Positions 1 through 6,441 of a DNA stretch of 9,432 nucleotides are shown piece by piece. Positions within the stretch are counted from its first letter, which is position 1. Each line of letters opens with the position of its first letter. This DNA comes from CAYWKU01 sp964459325. GTDB taxonomy: Bacteria > RBG-13-61-14 > CAYWKU01. Made by a program: the position numbers and the translations under genes. The notes under the pieces are model-generated. The model did not search any database. It had not been told where the DNA came from and saw only the letters and a list, made by a program, of their open reading frames with translations. The stretch is from the NCBI GenBank assembly GCA_964459325.1, contig CAYWKU010000058.1, forward strand, positions 1 through 9,432. Reading direction: 5' to 3'.

Positions 1-1
1 G

Positions 2-952
2 CCTGCGCCCGAGCAGGCGCCCAAGCCGCCGCCGGAACCCGCGCCGTTCGAGGGTGCTTCGGTGCTGTTGGCCACCGAGGTGGATGAAGCAAGGGACAAA
101 ATCGACCAGATAATAAAATCCCAAAAAATGGTTCCCCTGCATACTTCCGATGGAATCGAAGCTCTCGAGGTGATTAAAAAGCAAAGGCCCAAGGCGGTCA
201 TACTGGATGTAATGCTCCCAAAGCTTCTTGGGTTCGAAATAAGCGAGCTTATGAAAAACGACCCCGATTTACGAGGCATACCGGTGATTCTGTTGGCGGC
301 GCAACTTAACAGCCACCGCTTCAAGCGGCCGCCGAAATCGCTTTACGGCGCAGACGGGTACCTGGAGATAAAGGACATTCCGGAGATTGCAGCGGATTTG
401 CTTAAGGACCTCATGAGCGGACGGCAGCCTCGCAAGCCGATGGCGGAATCGGAGATATTCCCCCACAGCACCGCCGCGGAAGGAGAGGCTCAGCAGCCTT
501 CCGCCCAGGCTCCCCAACAGGCGCCTTCGCCTCCTCCACCTCAGCAGGAGGCCGCCCCGCCGCCGCCTCAGCAGGAGGCCGCCCCGCCGCCGCCTCAACA
601 GGAGGCCGCTCCGCCCTCGCCGCCTGAGCCTCAGGCCGCTCCACAACCGGCGGCTGCCGGGCCGCAGGCTCCGGTAGAGGAGGAGGTGCCTCCCGAGGAA
701 AAGAAGGACCATGAAAAAGCTAAACGACTGGCGAGAATTATTGTCAGTGATATCCAGCTTTACAACCAGGACGCCGTAACCGAGGGCGTAAAAAACGGAA
801 ACTTCTACGACCTTTTGGCCAAGGACATTGCCGACGCGCGCAAGCTTTACGAACAGAGGGTGCCGGAGTATATCCGCCAGAAAACCAATTACCTGGAAGA
901 AAACCTGGAAGCGCTCATTCAGAAGAAGAAGGAAGAGCTCGGCCTGGCATAG
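2..952 (+). CDS. Multi-domain receiver protein, 5' end missing (Pro-rich linker, receiver, Pro-rich repeats, C-terminal helical domain)
   Basis: The frame is open from the left edge. The first visible residues are Pro/Ala/Glu-rich linker, so the start lies outside; the GTG at 62 falls on the first strand of the receiver and is unlikely to be the start. Counting from that GTG, the receiver spans about residues 1-118 with the phospho-acceptor Asp at D49 (VILDVMLP). It is partly degenerate: the usual acidic pair reads Thr-Glu (LLATEVDE), the switch Thr position reads Ala (VILLAAQ), and the conserved Lys is displaced (YLEIKD). Residues about 137-210 are Pro/Gln/Ala-rich with three 9-residue repeats. 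Residues about 212-296 form a charged helical domain (from HEKAKRLARIIVSDIQLYNQ), of a kind I associate with deltaproteobacterial chemosensory proteins, from memory. Relatives often begin with a small zinc ribbon, which cannot be checked here. It lies directly before cheR, so it probably belongs to the same signalling system. Confidence 0.85.
   Translation, partial: PAPEQAPKPPPEPAPFEGASVLLATEVDEARDKIDQIIKSQKMVPLHTSDGIEALEVIKKQRPKAVILDVMLPKLLGFEISELMKNDPDLRGIPVILLAAQLNSHRFKRPPKSLYGADGYLEIKDIPEIAADLLKDLMSGRQPRKPMAESEIFPHSTAAEGEAQQPSAQAPQQAPSPPPPQQEAAPPPPQQEAAPPPPQQEAAPPSPPEPQAAPQPAAAGPQAPVEEEVPPEEKKDHEKAKRLARIIVSDIQLYNQDAVTEGVKNGNFYDLLAKDIADARKLYEQRVPEYIRQKTNYLEENLEALIQKKKEELGLA
530..610 (+). 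repeat. Three 27-bp tandem repeats encoding PPPPQQEAA
   Basis: Three consecutive 27-bp units (530-556, 557-583, 584-610) each encode PPPPQQEAA. They differ at only a few bases, and a degenerate fourth unit (PPSPPEPQAA) follows. Near identity at DNA level suggests recent slippage or unit duplication inside the Pro-rich linker. Unit length is a multiple of three, so copy number can change without breaking the frame. Confidence 0.9.
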
Positions 953-958
953 TTGAGA

Positions 959-2923
959 ATGACCGATGAGACTGAAATAGTGGGAGCGCTGGCAAGCACT
1001 CTCCCCGATGAGCGCCGCAAAGCTCTGGAGCGGCTCAACCGCATGGGCGCCGGCCGCGCCCTGTCCATCCTGGTGGGCGCCCTCGGCGATGAAAGCTGGC
1101 GGATTCGAAAAAGCGCCGCCGACGTGCTGGCCGAATGGGAAAACCCCCAAGAGGTCATCGGGCAGCTTATCGAGTCGCTGGGGCCGGAGTCCGATGCGAA
1201 TCGGCGCAACGCCGCAGTGGAAGTGCTCATAAGGCTGGGCAGTTCCGCCGTTGAGCGGCTTGTGGCCGCCCTTAAAGACCCCGACCCGCATCTGCGCAAG
1301 CTGGTGGTGGACGTGCTGGGAGCAATAGCGCACCCGCGGGCCGAAAAGATTATAATTTCATCTCTGTCCGATTCGGACGAAAACGTTCGCACCGCCGCCG
1401 TCGAGGCTTTGACGAATTTCAACGACCGGAAAGCCACCGAGGCGCTGCTTGAGCTGGTTGACGGGTCGGATACCGCCATGAAGTTTTATGCGATGGAAAG
1501 CCTGGCGAAGATGAACGCCAATCTGCCTATGGATAAAATTAAGCCTCTCTTGGACCAGAAAATAATGCGGCGGGCTGCTCTGGATGCTCTGGGGAACTGC
1601 CCCACCACCGAATCCATCGAGATATTGGCGCAGGCTTTGAGGGACAAGAGTCGAACCAACAGCAAGGCCGCCGTGAGGGCGTTGGGGAAGTTGTTTCTCG
1701 ATAACCCCGCTTTAAGAACCAGGATAAAGAACTCTCTTAATTCGGTGGAGGATAAAGCCGCGCTTTTAAGCGCCTTTGCCGAAGCGCTGGACAACTCGAA
1801 CCTCGACGTAAAGCGCTGTGCGGTCAGACTTATCGGGGCCGTTCCTCATCCGGAATCGGTGAAGTTGTTGATAGGCGTGGCGAGGGAGCCGGAGCTCGAA
1901 AACGACGCCATGGGATCAATCGCCAACATGGCGGCGGAGGACAAGGATACCGTTGCCGATAACCTGCCGCCGGCGGACGACCCGCTTCGGGAAATCTTGC
2001 TGAAAATAATAGAAGAGGGAACCCCCCAAACCGCGCCGCCGAAGGCCGCCCCCGACCGGGTTGCCAAGCTTACCTTGACGGATTACGAATTCACCAGGTT
2101 CCGGAACTTTCTCCACAGAATATGCGGAATATGGTTTAACGACGATATGAAGTTCATACTGGAAAAAAGACTCATTAGAAGGCTCGAAGTGCTTGGTATG
2201 AGCGATTTCGGCAGTTACCTCAAGTATACCATGGAAAAGCCGGAGGGTAAGAAAGAAATCGGGGAAGCAATAAACATCCTGACCACCAACGAGACTTATT
2301 TTTTCCGCGAAAAATTCCAGCTTAAAGCTTTCAGCGAAGAAATCCTGCCGGACATATGCAAGGAAAACGGGCAATCGGATAACCGCAGGCTGAGGATATG
2401 GAGCGCCGGCTGCTCCTCCGGAGAGGAGGCTTATACGCTGGCGATGCTGGTTAAGGAAAGCTGCCTGTTCGAAAACTGGGATGTCACCATTGTGGGCAGC
2501 GACATCTCCGGCAGGGTAATAAAAAAAGCCCGGGAAGGCGTGTATACGGCTTCATCTTTCAGGGAAACCCCGGAGAATTATCTGAAAGAGTATTTCGAGC
2601 CACACGGAAAGAACGAGTATAAAATAAGACGGGAAATCCGGGACATGGTCAAGTTCAACGAGATGAACCTGGTCAACAGGGATGAAATCCGTTCCATGGG
2701 AACTTTTGATGTAATTTTCTGCAGGAACGTCATCATTTACTTCGATTTGAACGTTAAGAGAAAAGTTATAGAATATCTTTTCAATGTGCTTAAACCGGGC
2801 GGATATTTGCTCCTGGGACATTCGGAATCGTTGTTGAACATATCCACGAAGTTTGACCTGGTTCATTTGAAAAACGACATGGTTTATCGCAAACCGCTGG
2901 AGAGGAAAGTGGCGCAGGCATGA
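959..2923 (+). CDS. cheR: CheR-type protein-glutamate methyltransferase with N-terminal HEAT repeats
   Basis: This enzyme should methylate glutamates of chemoreceptors using S-adenosylmethionine. Residues about 6-350 are repeated helical pairs of HEAT type, for example RALSILVGALGDESWRIRKS followed by similar units with the D-x-x-x-R-x-A-A pattern. A short Pro/Ala linker (about 355-367) leads into the CheR N-terminal domain (about 373-427) and the methyltransferase domain. CheR motifs are intact: TTNETYFFR (442-450), the SAM-binding SAGCSSGEE (482-490), acidic D515 in GSDIS, CRNVIIYF (588-595) and GGYLLLGHSES (614-624). At 654 residues it is more than twice the length of a plain CheR. ATG 959 is preferred over the TTG at 953, which directly follows the previous stop; no strong ribosome site is visible, so translation is probably coupled. 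It overlaps cheB by 4 bp. The HEAT region is probably a protein-protein docking surface (inference). Confidence 0.93.
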   Translation: MTDETEIVGALASTLPDERRKALERLNRMGAGRALSILVGALGDESWRIRKSAADVLAEWENPQEVIGQLIESLGPESDANRRNAAVEVLIRLGSSAVERLVAALKDPDPHLRKLVVDVLGAIAHPRAEKIIISSLSDSDENVRTAAVEALTNFNDRKATEALLELVDGSDTAMKFYAMESLAKMNANLPMDKIKPLLDQKIMRRAALDALGNCPTTESIEILAQALRDKSRTNSKAAVRALGKLFLDNPALRTRIKNSLNSVEDKAALLSAFAEALDNSNLDVKRCAVRLIGAVPHPESVKLLIGVAREPELENDAMGSIANMAAEDKDTVADNLPPADDPLREILLKIIEEGTPQTAPPKAAPDRVAKLTLTDYEFTRFRNFLHRICGIWFNDDMKFILEKRLIRRLEVLGMSDFGSYLKYTMEKPEGKKEIGEAINILTTNETYFFREKFQLKAFSEEILPDICKENGQSDNRRLRIWSAGCSSGEEAYTLAMLVKESCLFENWDVTIVGSDISGRVIKKAREGVYTASSFRETPENYLKEYFEPHGKNEYKIRREIRDMVKFNEMNLVNRDEIRSMGTFDVIFCRNVIIYFDLNVKRKVIEYLFNVLKPGGYLLLGHSESLLNISTKFDLVHLKNDMVYRKPLERKVAQA

Positions 2924-4047
2924 GCGACCTCATCAAAGTGCTGGTGGTGGACGATTCCGCCTACAGCCGCAAGACCATAGGAGAAATCCTTGAGTCCACC
3001 GGGATGTGCCGTGTCGTCGGGATGGCAAGGGACGGGGAGGAAGGCATCAAGAAGGCCCTGGAGCTGAAGCCGGACCTCATCACCCTGGACCTGGAAATGC
3101 CCAAAATGGACGGCTTTACCTTCCTGCGCATCCTGATGAAAACCATGCCCACGCCCGTTCTGGTAGTAAGCAGCATGGCCCACCGTAAAATGGTCTTCCG
3201 GGCCATGGAAATGGGGGCCATAGATTTTCTGGCCAAGCCGGACGTGAGCATATCCACCGATATTTACGACATCAAGGAAGACCTTATCAATAAAATGAAA
3301 GTGGTGGGCGAGCTGCAGATGCTCAACATCCAGCGGCGTATCAAGCGCGCGCCGGAAGAAGCGGTCGAGCCTTCTCAAAAGACAAAGGTGGTAAAAGAGG
3401 AACCGAAGGAGGGCGTTTACTCATGCCTGGTCATCGGCTCCAGCACCGGCGGCCCCAGCGCCTTGCAGGAAGTTCTGTCCACTCTTCCGGGCGACCTGCC
3501 GGTGTCCGTGGCCGTAAGCCAGCATATGCCCGCGGGATTTACAAAGGCCTTTGCCGAAAGGCTGAACAAGTACAGCGAATGGTACATAAAGGAAGCCGAG
3601 GACAACGAAGTTATGGAAGTGGGCAAAGTCCTGTTGGCGCCGGGCGGATACCACATGATGCTGACAAACGTGAACGGTAAAACGGAAGCCCGGTTTAAAA
3701 AGAAAGACTCCGGGGATAAGTACGTGCCCAGCGTAGATATGTTGTTCGAGTCGGCGGCGGAAATTTACGGGAAAAGACTAATGGCCGTGGTGTTGACCGG
3801 AATGGGAAACGATGGCAAAATGGGAGCCATTCGGATAAAAAAAGACGGCGGAACGGTTCTTGCGGAAAGCCAGGAGACGGCCATTGTTTACGGTATGCCG
3901 AGGGAAGTGCGCGAAGCCGGGGCGGTGGACAAGTTGGTCGCGCTGGATGTAATGTCCAAGGAAATTGCACGCTTTTTGAGAAGAAAAATTAATAACAATG
4001 CGGCAGCCGTGAAAGAAACCGGACAACCGAAGGAAAAATCGACATGA
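2920..4047 (+). CDS. cheB: Chemotaxis response regulator and protein-glutamate methylesterase CheB
   Basis: CheB removes receptor methyl esters and can deamidate receptor glutamines, opposing CheR in adaptation; it acts in the cytoplasm and is activated by phosphorylation from CheA. The receiver (about 1-125) has the acidic pair D11/D12, phospho-acceptor D57 (LDLEMPKMDG), Ser in the switch position (VVSS) and K106 (AKP). A charged linker (about 140-165) leads to the methylesterase domain (about 166-355), whose catalytic triad is visible as S175 in GSSTGG, H202 in QHMPAGFT and D298 in TGMGNDG. Length (375 aa) is normal. The start overlaps the cheR stop (ATGA 2920-2923), with the purine-rich GAGAGGAAAG about 10 bases upstream. 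The final 20 residues are a polar tail. The protein looks fully functional and its assignment is secure. Confidence 0.97.
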   Translation: MSDLIKVLVVDDSAYSRKTIGEILESTGMCRVVGMARDGEEGIKKALELKPDLITLDLEMPKMDGFTFLRILMKTMPTPVLVVSSMAHRKMVFRAMEMGAIDFLAKPDVSISTDIYDIKEDLINKMKVVGELQMLNIQRRIKRAPEEAVEPSQKTKVVKEEPKEGVYSCLVIGSSTGGPSALQEVLSTLPGDLPVSVAVSQHMPAGFTKAFAERLNKYSEWYIKEAEDNEVMEVGKVLLAPGGYHMMLTNVNGKTEARFKKKDSGDKYVPSVDMLFESAAEIYGKRLMAVVLTGMGNDGKMGAIRIKKDGGTVLAESQETAIVYGMPREVREAGAVDKLVALDVMSKEIARFLRRKINNNAAAVKETGQPKEKST

Positions 4048-4886
4048 GTACGAACGACGAAAGCGATCAACAGCAGGGACAGGGAAACAAGTCGGAGGAC
4101 GTTCTCAAGCTCTTTAAGAGAGGCGCGGAGTTCACCCAGGAGCTCATGCGCCAGAACGAAAAACTCCGGTATCGTCTGGTGCAGTTGAAAGAAGAGAACC
4201 GGGCGCTGAAAAGCCGGTCCTCCACCTCGGCGCCCAGCGCCGAGGAAGTAAGGAAACAAGTGGAAAACCTCCGGCAGGAAAAGGAGGAGCTGGAGAAAAG
4301 GTTCCGGGAGGTGGAGGAAGAGAACAAGGAGTTCGCCAACCGATACGTGGAGATAGAGGAGGAAAACAACAACCTCGCAAACCTCTATATTTCCAGCTTC
4401 CAACTACATTCCACTCTCGATTTCAAGGAAGTTCTCCAGATAATTACGGAGATTATCATCAACCTTATCGGAGCGGAGCAGTTTGCCATACTTCTGCTCG
4501 ACGAAAAATCCGGCACTCTTCAACCAATGGCCACCGAAGGGCTCAATGAAAACTTCATACCTCCCATAAAGCCGGGTGAAGGCATTATCGGCCACGTGGC
4601 AAAAACCGGGGAAAGCTATTACGTGGAGGACCTCGAAAGATACACCCCGAATTCGCCTCTCGACCCGATGGTCTGCATACCCCTGAAAATAAAAGACAAA
4701 ATATTGGGGGTGATAGTTATATACAAGCTGTTGCAGCAGAAAAACGCTTTTGCAAACGTGGATTACGAGCTGTTCACTCTGTTGGCGGGACACGCGGCTA
4801 CGGCGATTTTCAGCTCCCAGCTGTACAGCGAGTCCGAAAGAAAACTCAGCACTATCCAGGGATTCATCAATCTCTTAACGAAATGA
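4044..4886 (+). CDS. Coiled-coil and GAF-domain protein of the chemosensory operon
   Basis: Residues about 18-115 are rich in Glu, Lys and Leu with heptad-like spacing, predicting a long coiled coil with a Ser/Pro break near 58-66. Residues about 125-262 fit a GAF domain: FKEVLQIITEIIINLIGAEQ opens it, followed by the GEGIIGHVAKTGES and CIPLKIKDKILGVIVIY motifs typical of the fold. No kinase, cyclase or DNA-binding domain follows; the protein ends after a short amphipathic tail. The ligand cannot be told from sequence. It overlaps cheB by 4 bp (ATGA 4044-4047) with AAGGA about 9 bases upstream, and precedes the CheY-like gene by 16 bp. A role as accessory sensor or scaffold dimerised by its coiled coil is inferred from position only. 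No transmembrane segment or signal peptide is seen, so it is cytoplasmic. Confidence 0.9.
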   Translation: MSTNDESDQQQGQGNKSEDVLKLFKRGAEFTQELMRQNEKLRYRLVQLKEENRALKSRSSTSAPSAEEVRKQVENLRQEKEELEKRFREVEEENKEFANRYVEIEEENNNLANLYISSFQLHSTLDFKEVLQIITEIIINLIGAEQFAILLLDEKSGTLQPMATEGLNENFIPPIKPGEGIIGHVAKTGESYYVEDLERYTPNSPLDPMVCIPLKIKDKILGVIVIYKLLQQKNAFANVDYELFTLLAGHAATAIFSSQLYSESERKLSTIQGFINLLTK

Positions 4887-4902
4887 CGAGGGGAACCGTG
4901 TT

Positions 4903-5277
4903 ATGGCGATTAATGTGTTAGTTGTTGAAGACAGCCCGACTATGAGACAGTTGATTATTTTTGCTCTCAAGCGGTTAAAGGACAGTAATATAGTGGAAGC
5001 AAGCGACGGCGTGGACGGTTACAAAAAACTGAGCCAGGAAAAGTTCGATATTATAATTACGGATATAAACATGCCGGTGATGGACGGCCTGAAGCTGGTC
5101 AGCCTTATCCGCAAAGACCAGGTGCACAAGGAAGTGCCCATCGTCATTATCACCACCGAAGGCGCCCTCGAAGACAAGGAGCGGGCCCTTTCCCTCGGAG
5201 CAAACGCCTACATCACCAAGCCCATACAGGCCTCCAGGGTGCTGGGCACCGTCAAAGAGCTTCTGGGTATGCAATAA
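4903..5277 (+). CDS. cheY: CheY-like single-domain response regulator
   Basis: A stand-alone receiver of 124 residues with every key position present: acidic pair E9/D10 (VVEDSPTMRQ), phospho-acceptor D54 (ITDINMPVMDG), switch T84 (IITTEG) and K106 (ITKP). The SPTMRQ sequence after the first strand is typical of chemotaxis CheY proteins. It would be phosphorylated by the system's CheA, which is not in the window, and bind an output target such as a motor or another protein; which one cannot be told. GAGGGG at 4888-4893 sits 9 bases before the ATG, a stronger ribosome site than those of the overlapping genes upstream, which suits a protein needed at a higher level than CheR or CheB. It is the last gene of the block. 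Confidence 0.94.
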   Translation: MAINVLVVEDSPTMRQLIIFALKRLKDSNIVEASDGVDGYKKLSQEKFDIIITDINMPVMDGLKLVSLIRKDQVHKEVPIVIITTEGALEDKERALSLGANAYITKPIQASRVLGTVKELLGMQ

Positions 5278-5302
5278 GCCCGCTTTCCCTTTGAATACCT
5301 CC

Positions 5303-5628
5303 GCCCGACAGATTTGCCGGGCGCCACTGATAGCTTTGCTATCAGTGCCCTTGAAGCCGCCCGCACCGATAGAAAATCTATCGGCCACCCCAACGTGAAT
5401 AAACTTTTGCCTTGCCTGTTCCATGGTAGGCGCGGCACTCCTGCCGCGCGTTCCACGGTGCTTTTTTGAATGCCCGACAGGAGTGTCGGGCCTACCATCA
5501 CGTGTCGGGATTGTAAATATCTCCACCGCATGGTAACCCGGACGGGCGGCCTCAGCCGGGGCCGCCGAAGGCGCAGGAGATTCTGTTTCCTGTAAGCTTC
5601 GTTTACCCGGACAAGCAAGTTGTCCGGG
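5303..5628. repeat. Run of seven small hairpins between the two operons
   Basis: No gene is supported here. Seven hairpins can be read: 5303-5322 (GCCCGACA/TGCCGGGC, one mismatch), 5325-5347 (CACTGATAGC, loop TTT), 5366-5384 (CCGATAGA, loop AAA), 5430-5449 (GCGCGGCA, loop CTCC), 5472-5491 (GCCCGACA, loop GGAG), 5545-5566 (GGCGGCC, 8-base loop) and 5606-5628 (CCCGGACAA, loop GCAAG). Several are followed by GCCACC or CTACC. A T6 run at 5462-5467 lies 12 bases past the fourth stem, too far for a classical terminator. The string may still end chemosensory transcription or stabilise its 3' end. The pattern resembles dispersed palindromic intergenic elements of bacterial genomes. Confidence 0.85.
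5423..5498. repeat. Head-to-head pair of one palindromic element family (GGAG loop, CTACCAT flank)
   Basis: The right copy (5472-5498, + strand) reads stem GCCCGACA, loop GGAG, stem TGTCGGGC, flank CTACCAT. The left copy (5423-5449) is the same design on the - strand, with stem GCGCGGCA/TGCCGCGC, the same GGAG loop and the same CTACCAT flank. Stem bases differ in both arms at paired positions, so pairing is kept while sequence changes. A third copy lies at 9326-9350. Confidence 0.85.
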
Positions 5629-5641
5629 CCACCCCCTTTAA

Positions 5642-5670
5642 TTGAACCTCCGGGAGGGTTGTAATATCTT
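5642..5670 (+). promoter_or_regulatory. Candidate sigma-70-type promoter of the activase/thiolase operon
   Basis: TTGAAC (5642-5647) and TATCTT (5665-5670) are separated by 17 bp, each matching the consensus hexamer at four positions. It is the best-placed candidate before the gene at 5707. Transcription would begin near 5677, at the base of the hairpin described next. This is pattern matching only. Confidence 0.4.
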
Positions 5671-5706
5671 AAAGGAAAGCCGGGCACAACCCCGGCTTAT
5701 AGCATT
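5671..5706 (+). promoter_or_regulatory. Leader hairpin and distant ribosome site before the HgdB-like gene
   Basis: AAGCCGGG (5677-5684) pairs perfectly with CCCGGCTT (5691-5698) around the loop CACAAC. The only Shine-Dalgarno-like sequence, AAAGGA (5671-5676), lies on the far side, 30 bases from the ATG. If the hairpin folds, AAAGGA stacks against its base and only 8 bases remain to the ATG, a normal spacing. If the promoter above is used, AAAGGA would not be transcribed and the hairpin would sit at the mRNA 5' end. Confidence 0.5.
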
Positions 5707-6441
5707 ATGACTCGACGAAATAAAAAAACGGTCGGCTTCGCCGGCTGGCCCGACCCGAAAGCGTTCGACGAGTATCCGGGCGCCGAGCTGGTGGATTTGG
5801 ACAACTTTTTCACGGATGTGCCGCTTGCCGGGGCAGATGTGCTTCCCCAAAACACCTGCGCCATAATAAAGAGGGTGGTGGCCAACGCACTGGCGCTGGA
5901 TTTGAGCGCGGTCATAATAGACGACAGCCCCGGCAAATGCGATATGGCCCGCATGGTTTCCCACATCCTCGAGGACAGGCTGGAGGCGCCGGTTATAATT
6001 GCGAAAAACGAAAACCGCGCAGGGGCGGGAACTCCCGTAAGCGACTCGAAGTTGCCTCCCCGCGAGAAAGCGCAGCGGATACTGGACGGCCTTACCGGAC
6101 ATGTAAAAACGGACGCCCCGGTTTATGAACCTCATCCCCCGGCGGCGATATGGGGAGTGCCGGCGGCCGATTTGAGCTTGTACGACCTTTTCCCGCCCGG
6201 CACGCGGCTGCTGGGGTGGTTTCGATGTCTCGAAAACCGCACTCCCATACTCGAAGAGCTGGAGTTTGAAGTGTTTTCGGAGATACCGACGGTCTTTTTC
6301 GCGCAAACCTTCTGCCACAAAAACATAATCGCCCGGCATTTGTCCAATAAACACAACGGCTTGTACGTGGATGCCGACGGTGTGGTCACCGCCAGCGTGC
6401 GCGCCAAAATCGAAGCGTTCCTGAAGTTTAACGTAAAATGA
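5707..6441 (+). CDS. Short HgdB-like protein (2-hydroxyacyl-CoA dehydratase/double-cubane reductase family)
   Basis: The segment from residue 45, VLPQNTCAIIKRVVANAL, then VIIDDSPGKCDMARM, matches the order of the HgdA/HgdB family, where a Cys followed by a short helix and a second Cys before D-x-x-R helps hold a [4Fe-4S] cluster. Here these are C51 and C78; C174 (WFRC) and C203 (TFCHKNII) could supply further ligands. Family members usually exceed 350 residues; this one has 244, so it is a reduced form or a diverged relative. With an activase next door, a role as Fe-S electron acceptor and reductase is likely; the substrate is unknown and need not be a CoA ester. Codons upstream are in frame only back to a TAA at 5662 and offer no other usual start. 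The ATGA at 6438-6441 overlaps the next gene. Family call moderate, function inferred. Confidence 0.7.
   Translation: MTRRNKKTVGFAGWPDPKAFDEYPGAELVDLDNFFTDVPLAGADVLPQNTCAIIKRVVANALALDLSAVIIDDSPGKCDMARMVSHILEDRLEAPVIIAKNENRAGAGTPVSDSKLPPREKAQRILDGLTGHVKTDAPVYEPHPPAAIWGVPAADLSLYDLFPPGTRLLGWFRCLENRTPILEELEFEVFSEIPTVFFAQTFCHKNIIARHLSNKHNGLYVDADGVVTASVRAKIEAFLKFNVK

Noticed and set aside
411..644. - strand frame of 77 codons over the Pro-rich repeats
   Set aside because: It is an antisense reading of the tandem repeat; the absence of stops follows from GC-rich codons.
953..958. TTG at 953 as the cheR start
   Set aside because: ATG at 959 is in frame two codons later and is the more usual start; the TTG has no better ribosome site. 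The difference is two residues and not certain.
269..1333. Long - strand open frame (354 codons) opposite the receiver protein and HEAT region
   Set aside because: It crosses the stop/start junction of two well-supported + strand genes, and its Arg/Leu-rich low-complexity stretch is the complement of the Pro-rich repeats. No domain is recognisable.
5462..5467. T6 run as a classical terminator of the chemosensory operon
   Set aside because: The nearest strong stem ends at 5449, 12 bases earlier, too far for a standard Rho-independent terminator.
5303..5628. CRISPR array or riboswitch in the intergenic region
   Set aside because: The hairpins vary in stem, spacing and orientation, unlike CRISPR repeats, and no known riboswitch core could be recognised.
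5208..5687. - strand frame of 159 codons across the end of cheY and the hairpin region
   Set aside because: It translates palindromic repeats, has no recognisable protein features, and overlaps the conserved end of the CheY-like gene.
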